Assembly (NCBI RefSeq): GCF_004116465.1
Contig: NZ_PDJV01000004.1
Span: forward strand, 124,001 to 188,000
DNA length: 64,000 nucleotides
Source: Arcobacter sp. F2176
Lineage (GTDB): Bacteria; Campylobacterota; Campylobacteria; Campylobacterales; Arcobacteraceae
Direction: 5' to 3'
Shown: piece after piece, positions 35,464 to 43,865 of the stretch
Layout: each line of letters opens with the position of its first letter
How positions within the stretch are numbered: position 1 is the first letter of the stretch
Position numbers and translations under genes: made by a program
The notes under the pieces: generated by a model
Database searches by the model: none
Seen by the model: only the letters and a program-made list of their open reading frames with translations
What the model was told of the DNA's origin: nothing

Positions 35464-37881
35464 ATGGATTTAACAAATTATGATGAATTTCCACAGGAAT
35501 TACCATTAATTATTGAAGATGAGGTATTTTTATACCCATTTATGATTGCACCACTTTTTTTAAACAATAAGACTAATATAAGTGCAGTTGAAAAAGCAAT
35601 AAATGAAAATAAGTTAGTAATAGTTGCTGTGAGCAAAGATGGGCAAGAGAGCCAAGAAAGAGCTGATGGTCAATTTTATGATGTTGGTGTAATAGGTAAC
35701 ATTATGAGAAAAGTATCTTTACCTGATGGTAAAATAAAAGTACTTTTTCAAGGTTTAGCAAAAGGGCGAATTAGTCAATTTAAACTTGATAACCCAGATG
35801 TTTGCCAAGTAGAATTAATACAAACAAAACCATATTCACTAGAAAGTGTCACTTCTATATTAAATATTCTTAGAGAAAATGTAGGAAAATTATCGAAAAT
35901 CAATACTAAGTTTCCAGTTGATTTGATAAAAACTATTGATGAAAATAATGATGCAGTTAGAATTGCAGATTTAATATCTTCTGTTTTAAAGGTGACTAAA
36001 TCACAAGCTTATAAATTATTTTCTCAAACAGATATTGAAGCTAGATTAGTTTCAATTATAGAAATAATACAAAAAGAGATAGAAAATTTTAAAATTCAAA
36101 AAGATATTACTCAAAAAGTAAATTCTAAAATTGAAAAAACACACAAAGATTATTTCTTAAAAGAACAAATAAAAGCAATACAACAAGAACTTGGAACTGG
36201 AAATAAAAAAGATGAAGAGGTAAAATCATATTCTAAAAGGCTAAAAAAACTTAAGCCTTTTATGGGGAAAGATGCTTTTAAAGAGACAAAAAAACAAATT
36301 GAAAAGCTTTCTCGTATGCATCAAGATTCACCTGATGCTTCACTTTTACAAACATATGTGGAACAAGTTTTAGATATACCATTTGGACAATACTCTGATG
36401 AAAAGATATCTGTAGATGCAGTTGAAAAACAATTAAATAAAGATCACTATTCCCTAGAAAAAGCAAAAGAGAGAATCTCTGAATATTTTGCAGTAAAACA
36501 ACTTTTAGAACAAAGGGGAGTTGAAAATGCCAAATCAAGAGGAACTGTACTTTGTTTTGTGGGACCTCCAGGTGTTGGTAAAACTTCTTTAGCAAACTCT
36601 ATATCAAAGGCACTAAAAAGACCACTTGTAAGAGTTGCTTTAGGTGGGATGGAAGATGTTAATGAATTAAGAGGTCATAGAAGAACTTATGTTGGAGCAA
36701 TGCCAGGGAGACTTGTAAAAGGCTTGGTTGATGCTAAAAAAATGAATCCAGTAATGGTTCTTGATGAAATAGATAAATTAGGAGCAAATAACAGAGGTGA
36801 TCCAACAGCTGTTATGCTTGAAGTTTTAGATCCTGAACAAAATAATGAATTTAGAGATTTATATTTAAATTTTGCAATAGATTTATCACAAGTGATTTTT
36901 GTATCAACTGCAAATGATGCTAGAAGAATACCAGCAGCACTTAGAGATAGAATGGAATTTATTGAAATATCTTCATATACTCCAAATGAAAAGTATCATA
37001 TCGCAAAAGATTATTTGATACCTCAAGAGTTAGAAAAACATGGACTGAAAAAAACTGAAATAAGTATGAGTCAAACAACAATTGAAACAATTATTTCAAA
37101 ATATACAAGAGAAGCAGGGGTTAGAAATCTTAGACGAGTTTTTTCTAAACTATTTAGAAAAGCTGCAAAGAAAATATTATCAAAAGATGAATCGAAAGTT
37201 TTAATCAATACTAAGAATATAAAAGAGTTCTTAGATAATCCTATTTTTGAAATAGACCCAGCAGATAAAAAAAATATGGTTGGTGTTGCTAATGGCTTAG
37301 CTTGGACAGCTGTTGGTGGAGATGTATTAAAAATCGAAGCTATAAAACTAAAAGGAAAAGGTAGCTTAGTTGTTACTGGGAATCTAGGTGATGTAATGAA
37401 AGAGTCATCAAGAATTTCATATTCAGTTGTAAAAGTTTTAATTGATGAAGGTAAAGTAAAAATTGATCAAAACCTTATTCCTATGTCTTTAAAAGAAAAA
37501 GATGAAAATGTAGTTTTAGAATCAAGTGAAGTTTACAAAAGATATGATATTCACTTACATATTCCTGAAGGTGCAACTCCAAAAGATGGACCAAGTGCTG
37601 GTATTACAATGGCTTTAACTATTGCTTCTATTTTAAGTAATAAAGAAATCAAGTCTGATATTTGTATGACTGGAGAGTTAACGCTTACAGGAAAAGTTTT
37701 ACCTATAGGTGGATTAAAAGAAAAACTGATTGCTGCATTTAAAGCAAAAATGAAAAAAGCTTTAATTCCTAGAAAAAATTATGAAAGAGATTTAGAAGAG
37801 ATTCCACAAGAAGTTAAAAATGCTTTAGAAATAAAACCAGTAGACAAGATTGAAGATGTACTAAAAGAGGGTTTAATTTAA
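35464..37881 (+). CDS. lon: ATP-dependent protease La
   Basis: An 805-residue cytoplasmic AAA+ serine protease that removes damaged and regulatory proteins. The N-domain (ELPLIIEDEVFLYPFMIAP) is followed by a coiled region, an AAA+ module with Walker A GPPGVGKTS (Lys373) and Walker B MVLDEIDKLG, and the protease domain with the catalytic Ser711 in KDGPSAGITMA and Lys754 in GGLKEKLIAAF, 43 residues apart as in other Lon proteins. TAGGAGTT lies 8 bases before ATG. It follows bamD by 28 bases and precedes an unknown membrane-anchored protein by 4 bases. Confidence 0.97.
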   Translation: MDLTNYDEFPQELPLIIEDEVFLYPFMIAPLFLNNKTNISAVEKAINENKLVIVAVSKDGQESQERADGQFYDVGVIGNIMRKVSLPDGKIKVLFQGLAKGRISQFKLDNPDVCQVELIQTKPYSLESVTSILNILRENVGKLSKINTKFPVDLIKTIDENNDAVRIADLISSVLKVTKSQAYKLFSQTDIEARLVSIIEIIQKEIENFKIQKDITQKVNSKIEKTHKDYFLKEQIKAIQQELGTGNKKDEEVKSYSKRLKKLKPFMGKDAFKETKKQIEKLSRMHQDSPDASLLQTYVEQVLDIPFGQYSDEKISVDAVEKQLNKDHYSLEKAKERISEYFAVKQLLEQRGVENAKSRGTVLCFVGPPGVGKTSLANSISKALKRPLVRVALGGMEDVNELRGHRRTYVGAMPGRLVKGLVDAKKMNPVMVLDEIDKLGANNRGDPTAVMLEVLDPEQNNEFRDLYLNFAIDLSQVIFVSTANDARRIPAALRDRMEFIEISSYTPNEKYHIAKDYLIPQELEKHGLKKTEISMSQTTIETIISKYTREAGVRNLRRVFSKLFRKAAKKILSKDESKVLINTKNIKEFLDNPIFEIDPADKKNMVGVANGLAWTAVGGDVLKIEAIKLKGKGSLVVTGNLGDVMKESSRISYSVVKVLIDEGKVKIDQNLIPMSLKEKDENVVLESSEVYKRYDIHLHIPEGATPKDGPSAGITMALTIASILSNKEIKSDICMTGELTLTGKVLPIGGLKEKLIAAFKAKMKKALIPRKNYERDLEEIPQEVKNALEIKPVDKIEDVLKEGLI

Positions 37882-37885
37882 CTCT

Positions 37886-38467
37886 ATGAGCGCAAGCCAA
37901 AAAAGAGCAAGTCAAATAGTAAATAACTTTTTTACTTTGGCTTCTATTATTATGATTTCTGTAGTAATAACTCTTTATTCTAAATATGGACCAAAAGTGA
38001 AAAAAGAAGTTAGGGTGAACTCTAATTTAGAGTGTCAAAAACAAACTTTCACTTTTGATTCTATCACAAGACCTGAACTCTTAAAAGATGCAAGTTATTT
38101 TTTTAAAAATGGTTTGTATGTTTTAAGTGGAGGTTTTACAAAACCTCGATTTGGGAAATTTTATTTAAAAAATAAAATTTCTGTAGATGAAGCAGATAGT
38201 TTTTTTAGAAGTTCAATTGCTTTTGCTCAAAGAGAAAATCCAGTAAAATACTTAAAAATAAAATATGAAATCATAGAAAACGATAAAAATGACCCTAGAA
38301 AAAAAGATGAAAAAAGTAAATCTTTTGCTGGGACTATATTAAGCTCTTTTAGAATAAATGGAAAAGAAGTCTTTATGATGGAAACAAACTTTTTACATTA
38401 TGATAAAAATGAGATTAAAAATAGAATAGAATGTACAATAAAGGCTTTTAAACACAATGCAAAATGA
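37886..38467 (+). CDS. Unknown single-pass membrane protein between lon and rhomboid genes
   Basis: I do not recognise this 193-residue protein. It has a cytoplasmic start (ASQKRASQIVNN), one hydrophobic helix (about residues 15-33) and a periplasmic-side domain with two Cys (LECQKQ and RIECTI) placed near its ends, able to form a disulfide. The domain has beta-rich segments (FTFDSITRPELLKDASYFFKNGLYVLSG; KYLKIKYEIIEND). It starts 4 bases after lon and overlaps the rhomboid gene by 11 bases, so it is part of the bamD-lon-rhomboid run. A link to membrane protein quality control is suggested only by that context. Confidence 0.75.
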   Translation: MSASQKRASQIVNNFFTLASIIMISVVITLYSKYGPKVKKEVRVNSNLECQKQTFTFDSITRPELLKDASYFFKNGLYVLSGGFTKPRFGKFYLKNKISVDEADSFFRSSIAFAQRENPVKYLKIKYEIIENDKNDPRKKDEKSKSFAGTILSSFRINGKEVFMMETNFLHYDKNEIKNRIECTIKAFKHNAK

Positions 38468-38984
38468 AAAACTAATAACTGTCACAAATATAATTATTTT
38501 TATAACTGTTGTAATGTACCTAGTTCAAATAAATATGAATAATGGTTCTTTATATTTAGGACTAAATATGTTCTTTCTTGAGGGACTTTGGTATCAACCT
38601 TTATCTACAATGTTTGCTCATGGTGGAGTAGGTCATATCTTGATGAATATGTTTGTACTTTTTCAATTTGGAAATATGATAGAAAAATATAGAGGTGTAA
38701 AAGCCTTATTAGTTCTTTATTTCATGGGGGGAATAATAACTTCATTATTAAGTTTTTATTTTATGCAAGCAATTGGTATGAATAATAATTTAGTAGGTGC
38801 ATCAGGGGCAATTTGTGTGCTTTTAGGTTATATTGCACTAATTGATACTTATCAAAGAAAAGGTATCATTACTTGGATTTTAATTATCTCTGTTGCACCT
38901 GTTTTAATAGGTCTTCCAGTAGCTTGGTATGCTCATCTTATTGGTTTGGCTGTTGGTTTTGTTATGGGTAAATTTTTTAAATAA
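38457..38984 (+). CDS. Rhomboid-family intramembrane serine protease
   Basis: A 175-residue, six-helix membrane protein with rhomboid catalytic motifs: MFAHGGVGHILMNMFVLFQFGNMIEKYRG (with the HxxxN oxyanion helix), the nucleophile Ser in GASGAICVLLGY, and the catalytic His in WYAHLIGLAVGFVMG. It is compact, lacking a large cytoplasmic domain. Family members cut single-pass proteins inside the membrane. It overlaps the unknown membrane protein gene by 11 bases and ends 1 base before the stop of a small gene on the other strand. Confidence 0.9.
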   Translation: MQNEKLITVTNIIIFITVVMYLVQINMNNGSLYLGLNMFFLEGLWYQPLSTMFAHGGVGHILMNMFVLFQFGNMIEKYRGVKALLVLYFMGGIITSLLSFYFMQAIGMNNNLVGASGAICVLLGYIALIDTYQRKGIITWILIISVAPVLIGLPVAWYAHLIGLAVGFVMGKFFK

Positions 38985-38985
38985 A

Positions 38986-39144
38986 TTAATTTACAAAATA
39001 AGTAACTATACTCATAACAGCTATTACGAAAAAAATTCCAATAAAAATCTCTTTTAATTTAATAGTAGGGTTTAAAATCCCACAATAGGGACATTGTCTT
39101 AGCTTTGGTTCTATTTGGCTTTTACAGTTTCTACAAGGTTCTAT
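38986..39144 (-). CDS. 52-residue zinc-ribbon membrane protein with an apparent ATA start
   Basis: A short open frame on the - strand reads a four-Cys zinc ribbon (EPCRNCKSQIE...RQCPYCGIL) and a C-terminal membrane helix (about residues 33-51, EIFIGIFFVIAVMSIVTYFV). Its first plausible codon is ATA at 39144-39142, with AAAGGAT ending five bases before it. Two codons upstream lies an in-frame TAA, and no ATG, GTG or TTG occurs before the zinc ribbon, so a non-canonical AUA start is the only reading that keeps all four cysteines. The ribosome site, the intact zinc motif and the membrane anchor support a real gene. Function is unknown. Confidence 0.65.
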   Translation of the reverse strand: MEPCRNCKSQIEPKLRQCPYCGILNPTIKLKEIFIGIFFVIAVMSIVTYFVN

Positions 39145-39238
39145 TTTTTATCCTTTAAAATTGAAAATATACAGCAATATTTTTTTAAAGTCAAATATTA
39201 CATTATGCCATTTTATATCAAATTGTAATAAAATATTG

Positions 39239-39244
39239 TATAAT
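39239..39244 (+). promoter_or_regulatory. -10 box directly before dinB
   Basis: TATAAT ends 6 bases before the dinB ATG at 39251, so transcription would begin at or near the start codon, and no ribosome site is visible. This suggests a leaderless message, inferred from spacing only. Confidence 0.5.
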
Positions 39245-39250
39245 AGCTTT

Positions 39251-40516
39251 ATGATTATACACCTAGATATCGATTCATTTTTTGTATCTGCCCATAGAAC
39301 ACTAGACAGTACACTATTAGGCAAAGCAGTTGCTGTTGGAGGAAGAAGTAATACCTCAATATTTGATAATAAATCAAATGATAAAAAAGTATTAAGTGAA
39401 AGTAATGGTGCTTTTGTAAGTTCGATTTTAACAAAAAATAGTAAGAGTTCTGATGAGTATTACAAAGATCAAAATGGACGAATAAGAGGAATAATTACAA
39501 CATCTTCATATGAAGCTAGAAGATATGGAGTAAAAACTGCTATGAGTGTAAATGAAGCTTTGATGCTTTGTCCTCACTTGATAATGATTCCCCCTGATTA
39601 TTCTTTGTATCATGATTTATCCCAAAGACTTAACAAGTATTTATACACAAAAACTCCCCATGTGGAGCAATCTAGTATTGATGAATTTTTTATAGATTTA
39701 AGTGGATATATTGAAGATCATGATATTGGGAATTTTGCAAAAGATTTAAAAAATGAAGTTTTTGAAAAGTTTAAATTACCAATATCTATAGGTATTGCAA
39801 ATACAAAATATATAGCAAAACTTGCGACAAATGGTGCAAAACCAGATGGTATAAAAATAGTCCAACAAGATGAAGTTTATGATTTTATAAAAGATAAAGT
39901 AATCTCAGAATTCCCAGGAATAGGAAAAGGTACTGAAAAAAAATTATTAGCACATGGAATTAGAAGACTAGGTCAAATAAGAGATAAAAAAGAGCTTTTT
40001 TATTCGTGGAAAAAATCTGGAATACAACTTTATAATAGAGTATTAGGATTAGACAAAGAAAAAACACAAACAAAAACTACTAAAAAATCAATAGGAATAG
40101 GACGAACCTTTGATCCTGTGCAAGATAGAGTTGAGATAAATAGAAGGCTTGTTATTTTATGTAGGTATCTTAGTTTTTTAGTATTTAAAGAAAAAGTTAC
40201 TCCCCAAACATTCTTTTTACAAATAAGTTATGACTATAAAAACAAATCAAAAGATTATATAAATACAAATAGACTTTTCAATGAAACATATTTTAAAAAC
40301 TCGATTTTAGAACTTTTTAAAACTATAGATATTCATCCAACTCATTATATTGTTCAATTGAATTTATCTGTATCAAATTTTATAGAAAATAAAAATCACA
40401 GTTTTAACCTTTTTGAGTATGAAAAGGACAAAAAGAATTTAGAATTAACTAATAAATTAAATAAGTTAAGGGACAAGTATGGAATTGATATAATTAAAAA
40501 TGCAACAGAACTTTAA
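39251..40516 (+). CDS. dinB: DNA polymerase IV (Y-family) with an N-terminal insertion
   Basis: A 421-residue translesion polymerase. The conserved opening MIIHLDIDSFFVSAH with the first metal Asp, EARRYGVKTAMS, the catalytic SSIDEFFIDLSG, KYIAKLATNGAKPDG and EFPGIGKGTEKKL identify DinB. Relative to standard DinB the strand after AVGG is followed by about 45 extra residues (NTSIFDNKSNDKK...YKDQNGRIR) before RGIITTSSYEARR. The ATG at 39251 is chosen; a frame extension to 39161 has no homology and crosses the -10 box. Error-prone replication past damage is the known role. No LexA-like box is apparent. Confidence 0.93.
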   Translation: MIIHLDIDSFFVSAHRTLDSTLLGKAVAVGGRSNTSIFDNKSNDKKVLSESNGAFVSSILTKNSKSSDEYYKDQNGRIRGIITTSSYEARRYGVKTAMSVNEALMLCPHLIMIPPDYSLYHDLSQRLNKYLYTKTPHVEQSSIDEFFIDLSGYIEDHDIGNFAKDLKNEVFEKFKLPISIGIANTKYIAKLATNGAKPDGIKIVQQDEVYDFIKDKVISEFPGIGKGTEKKLLAHGIRRLGQIRDKKELFYSWKKSGIQLYNRVLGLDKEKTQTKTTKKSIGIGRTFDPVQDRVEINRRLVILCRYLSFLVFKEKVTPQTFFLQISYDYKNKSKDYINTNRLFNETYFKNSILELFKTIDIHPTHYIVQLNLSVSNFIENKNHSFNLFEYEKDKKNLELTNKLNKLRDKYGIDIIKNATEL

Positions 40517-40549
40517 TATAAATAATCGAAAAAAAAAGAAAAAAAGTAG

Positions 40550-40555
40550 TATAAT
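40550..40555 (+). promoter_or_regulatory. Candidate -10 box of the SnoaL-corA pair
   Basis: TATAAT occurs 27 bases before the ATG at 40582, in A-rich sequence after the dinB stop codon. AAGAGAG near the start codon serves as ribosome site. Confidence 0.5.
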
Positions 40556-40581
40556 TTTTAAAATTTCAATAAAGAGAGAAA

Positions 40582-40983
40582 ATGAACAGAAATAAAGAAA
40601 TCGTAAAATCTTATTATGAGAACCTTTGGAATAAAAAAGATAAATCATATATTGATAAACTATTTCATGATGATATACTTTTTAGAGGTACATTAGATGT
40701 AGAAACACATGGTAAAAAAGAGTTTGAAGAGTACTTTGATATGATTTTGCATGCCCTCCCAAATTTATATCATGGGGTTGAACTTATGATTGCAGAAAAT
40801 AATTTAGTGAGTGCAAGAGCTATATATAATGGAACGCATTTAGGAAAACTTTTTGACATAGAAGCGACTAATAGAAGAATAAGATATAACGGAGCTTCAT
40901 TCTTTAGAATAGAAGATGACAAAATAAAAGAAATTTGGGTTTTAGGTGACTTAAATTCATTATATAAACAATTAAGCAAATAA
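40582..40983 (+). CDS. SnoaL-like / NTF2-fold protein
   Basis: A 133-residue protein with the cone-like NTF2/SnoaL fold pattern: N-terminal helices (KEIVKSYYENLWNKKDKSYIDKLFHDDILFRGT), a central GKKEFEEYFDMILHALPNLYHGVE and beta-strands ending IRYNGASFFRIEDDKIKEIWVLGD. Similar proteins are ester cyclases, isomerases or unknown; the substrate cannot be inferred. Its stop shares a base with the start codon of the corA-like gene (TAATG), so the two are translated together. Confidence 0.78.
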   Translation: MNRNKEIVKSYYENLWNKKDKSYIDKLFHDDILFRGTLDVETHGKKEFEEYFDMILHALPNLYHGVELMIAENNLVSARAIYNGTHLGKLFDIEATNRRIRYNGASFFRIEDDKIKEIWVLGDLNSLYKQLSK

Positions 40984-41759
40984 TGAAATTAAATACAATA
41001 GATGATTTTCACCTAACTGATATTGATAATGAAGCCCACCCTTCAGTATTTTTCAAAGATGAAAATTATGATTTATTTATAATTAGAATTCCTAAAATTA
41101 CAAACAATAGAGTAGTTCCAGTAAGTAAAGCTTTTATAATTACAGATAATTCTTATTTTTATTATGATAGAAAAAATAGAAATTTTGTTGATTTAAAAAA
41201 TATTGATGGATTTTATGAATTCTTAAATAAAGATATTGATTCAATATTGAACATGGTAAGTAATTACATAAATGAAATAGAAAATATTGAAGATAGCTTT
41301 TATGAAAACAAAATAGATAAAAATTTTAATAAAAAATGGTTTTCTTACAAAAATGATTTTATTAAAATGAATAGAGTATTATTTAAATGTGTTGAAGTTA
41401 TTGGAGTATTGATAAATGATTATAAGAAAGATGACGACTATTTAAAAAGTAACTTTGAAGATATGCAAGAACATTTAAGCAGAGCACATAGAAACTCTGG
41501 AATGCTCTTAGAAAAGCTTGATGCTTTGCATAACTCATATATAGTAGAAAATAATGAGCAGATGAATAGAACTGTTTATATTTTGACTTTACTATCAGGA
41601 ATATTTCTACCATTAAATTTAATTGTTGGATTTTTTGGTATGAATACTACTTCTTTACCTTTTACTCAAGGAATTGGTGGTACTCAATTTGTAATAAATA
41701 TACTTCTTTTTTCAGCTATTGTATCAATTCTTTTAGTGTTTTTTATTAAAAAAAGATAA
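40983..41759 (+). CDS. CorA-like divalent cation channel
   Basis: A 258-residue CorA-superfamily protein. The C-terminus has the two channel helices and the GMN selectivity motif (VGFFGMNTTSLP), preceded by a long helix (about residues 85-200) typical of the CorA funnel. It is shorter than standard CorA (about 316-350), with a reduced N-terminal domain. It ends in KKR at the cytoplasmic side. Magnesium or other divalent transport is the expected role. Coupled by TAATG to the preceding gene; its 3' end runs into a shared terminator. Confidence 0.88.
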   Translation: MKLNTIDDFHLTDIDNEAHPSVFFKDENYDLFIIRIPKITNNRVVPVSKAFIITDNSYFYYDRKNRNFVDLKNIDGFYEFLNKDIDSILNMVSNYINEIENIEDSFYENKIDKNFNKKWFSYKNDFIKMNRVLFKCVEVIGVLINDYKKDDDYLKSNFEDMQEHLSRAHRNSGMLLEKLDALHNSYIVENNEQMNRTVYILTLLSGIFLPLNLIVGFFGMNTTSLPFTQGIGGTQFVINILLFSAIVSILLVFFIKKR

Positions 41760-41780
41760 CTGTTTTTAGTTATCTTTTTT
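41749..41780. terminator. Perfect 13-bp bidirectional terminator
   Basis: AAAAAAGATAACT (41749-41761) pairs exactly with AGTTATCTTTTTT (41768-41780) around GTTTTT. It overlaps the last codons of both the corA-like and the M42-like genes and gives a T run on either strand. Confidence 0.9.
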
Positions 41781-42812
41781 CTCAATATAAAGTTTTGATA
41801 AAATTAAAACCATTGTATCTATGGATTTTTTAGTAGTAGTTTCCCTTACTGTATGATATCCAATAGTTGGAATTTGAAGAGTTGTACCTTGAATCTCACC
41901 ATCTGTTGCATCAATTATTCTTCCTAGTTCTGTAACTCCCACTGAACCTTTTGTTCCTGCACTTAACATTTGATTTTCTAAATAAGCATCTTTGTAGTGG
42001 TAATTTATATTATTTTCAATAACTATTTTTTTAAGTTTTTCTTCTAAAGGTGATTTGAAAACAGCATTTTCATCTCTATTCCTCAACACAATATCTAAAT
42101 TTGTAATATGATCTACACTACTGTATGGACTTGTATCTAAAACAAGAAGTTCATCTGTTGTTAAATTAAATCTTCTGAAATATTCAAGTAAAAATCTCCA
42201 ACTTTTTCCAGCTTCTTCACTTGCTGTAAAAAATGCAGTTCCTTGATATCCAAGATGGTACAAATAAATAATCATAGCAATAGAGATAACATTATCAAGT
42301 TGAGCAGAAACTAAGCCATTCTCATCTATGTTCAGCGTATCCATAAATGCTATAGCAGTTCCGGGTAGAAGATGTTTAAGACCATCAATTTTAAAAATAA
42401 TATTTTTTCTTCTATCACAAAGAAAGGCATCTTTAATAACTCCCATTCCCAAATAACTTCCAGACCATGGCTCATATGATTGAACTTTATGATCCATAAA
42501 TCTCATTTCAAAGTTTTTTAAAAGTTTTTCAGAGTTTGAATTCCCTCTTAAGTCAGCTTGATTTTTTGCAATAAAAGCAGCATATTGGAACTCATTATGT
42601 CCTGTACAAATCAAACCATGTCTATCTGCATGGGCAGAAATATATCCCTCTTGTGGATTACTTCCTTTTGCAACTAAAACACCATCATAGTATTCAACAT
42701 TTAAATCTAATTCTTCAAGCTCTCTTTTCACTCTCATAAAAAAAGGATGTTCTGCTCCCACAACACTTGGTGTTCTAATTAGCTGTTTTAAAATATCGTA
42801 AAATTTTTCCAT
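41766..42812 (-). CDS. M42/M20-like metallopeptidase
   Basis: A 348-residue putative zinc aminopeptidase of the M42-like type. It contains metal-site motifs GYISAHADRHGLI (His, Asp), the Asp of SAQLDNVISIA, the catalytic Glu pair in FTASEEAGKSW, and the Asp of LVLDTSPYSS; a further His near PTIGYHTVRE fits the last ligand. It is the last gene of a rimB-rimK-aspartoacylase-like-M42 run, separated by one base from the gene before. A role in cutting glutamyl or other short peptides made by the RimK-type ligase is an inference from position. Confidence 0.85.
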   Translation of the reverse strand: MEKFYDILKQLIRTPSVVGAEHPFFMRVKRELEELDLNVEYYDGVLVAKGSNPQEGYISAHADRHGLICTGHNEFQYAAFIAKNQADLRGNSNSEKLLKNFEMRFMDHKVQSYEPWSGSYLGMGVIKDAFLCDRRKNIIFKIDGLKHLLPGTAIAFMDTLNIDENGLVSAQLDNVISIAMIIYLYHLGYQGTAFFTASEEAGKSWRFLLEYFRRFNLTTDELLVLDTSPYSSVDHITNLDIVLRNRDENAVFKSPLEEKLKKIVIENNINYHYKDAYLENQMLSAGTKGSVGVTELGRIIDATDGEIQGTTLQIPTIGYHTVRETTTKKSIDTMVLILSKLYIEKKDN

Positions 42813-42813
42813 G

Positions 42814-43860
42814 TTATTCTATTATCTCTTCATTATTTAATTCGTAAAATTCGCTTTGTTTTATGGCATCTTCATTGAAGTATTCCATCTTGTTTTCGGC
42901 AATATTTAAGTTACCAAATTTTGCTATGTGAAAAACCGCATCACCTTCTTGAGCAAGGGGAATTTGAGATTTCCCTATAATGATTCCATCAAAGGGTGCT
43001 AATATTTCAAAACTATTATCATCTAATGGTTCATCAATATAAGCAATAACTTCATTCTCTTTTACAATATCGCCCAAGGCTTTTATTGTTCTTATCATTC
43101 CACTTTCACTGGCTCTTATCCATTTACTTACTCTTGAAGTTATTGGAGTCTTACTTCCTTTTCGTATTACTTTGGGAAGCATGGCATTTTCTCTTAAGAC
43201 GTTAATAATACCTTTTACTCCGATTCTTATACACGTTTCATCAAAACGCAATGCTTCACCTGCTTCATAAAGAAGTATTGGTATACCACTTTCTTCACCT
43301 TCAGCTCTTAGTGACCCATCTCTTAATTCTGAGTGTAAGATGACAGGTGCACCAAAAGCACGAGCTAGTTTTAGAGTATATTCATTATCCATATTTGTTC
43401 TTATTTGTGGTAAGTTTGATTTGTGAATAGAGCCTGTATGCAGGTCAATTCCTAAATCACACTTTGAAACTATCTCTTCAAAAAAGATTTTTGCAATTCT
43501 ACTTGCAATTGAGCCTTTACCACTTCCTGGGAAACTTCTATTTAAATCTCTTCTATCAGGTAGATATCTAGATAGTGTCATAACTCCATAAACATTTACA
43601 ATGGGTGCAAAGATTATAGTTCCATGTAGTTTTTTTAAAATATTTAGTTTTCTGATTCTTCTAATAATCTCTATACCATTTAATTCATCCCCATGAATTG
43701 CTGCACTTATAAAAACTATCGGTCCTGCTTTTTTACCTCGTATTACTCTTATTGGCAAATTTGTAGGAGTATTATAAAGTTTTGGTAACTCTAAATTTAT
43801 CTTTACTTCTTTTCCCCTTGGTACAACAATACCACCAATTACCAAATCACTACTTTGCAT
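42814..43860 (-). CDS. Succinylglutamate desuccinylase/aspartoacylase family protein
   Basis: A 348-residue zinc hydrolase of the AstE/AspA family. The metal-binding motif IHGDELNG (His and Glu), NRSFPG for substrate carboxylate binding, and GIDLHTGS (His ligand) are visible, and a C-terminal beta-rich module (IRASESGMIRTIKALGD...FDGIIIGKSQIPLAQEGD) resembles a lipoyl-like fold. Family members remove acyl or amino groups from acidic N-acyl amino acids. It lies in an operon with rimK (5 bases upstream) and the M42-like gene (1 base downstream), so its substrate is probably a glutamate-containing product of RimK. Confidence 0.88.
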   Translation of the reverse strand: MQSSDLVIGGIVVPRGKEVKINLELPKLYNTPTNLPIRVIRGKKAGPIVFISAAIHGDELNGIEIIRRIRKLNILKKLHGTIIFAPIVNVYGVMTLSRYLPDRRDLNRSFPGSGKGSIASRIAKIFFEEIVSKCDLGIDLHTGSIHKSNLPQIRTNMDNEYTLKLARAFGAPVILHSELRDGSLRAEGEESGIPILLYEAGEALRFDETCIRIGVKGIINVLRENAMLPKVIRKGSKTPITSRVSKWIRASESGMIRTIKALGDIVKENEVIAYIDEPLDDNSFEILAPFDGIIIGKSQIPLAQEGDAVFHIAKFGNLNIAENKMEYFNEDAIKQSEFYELNNEEIIE

Positions 43861-43865
43861 CTAGT

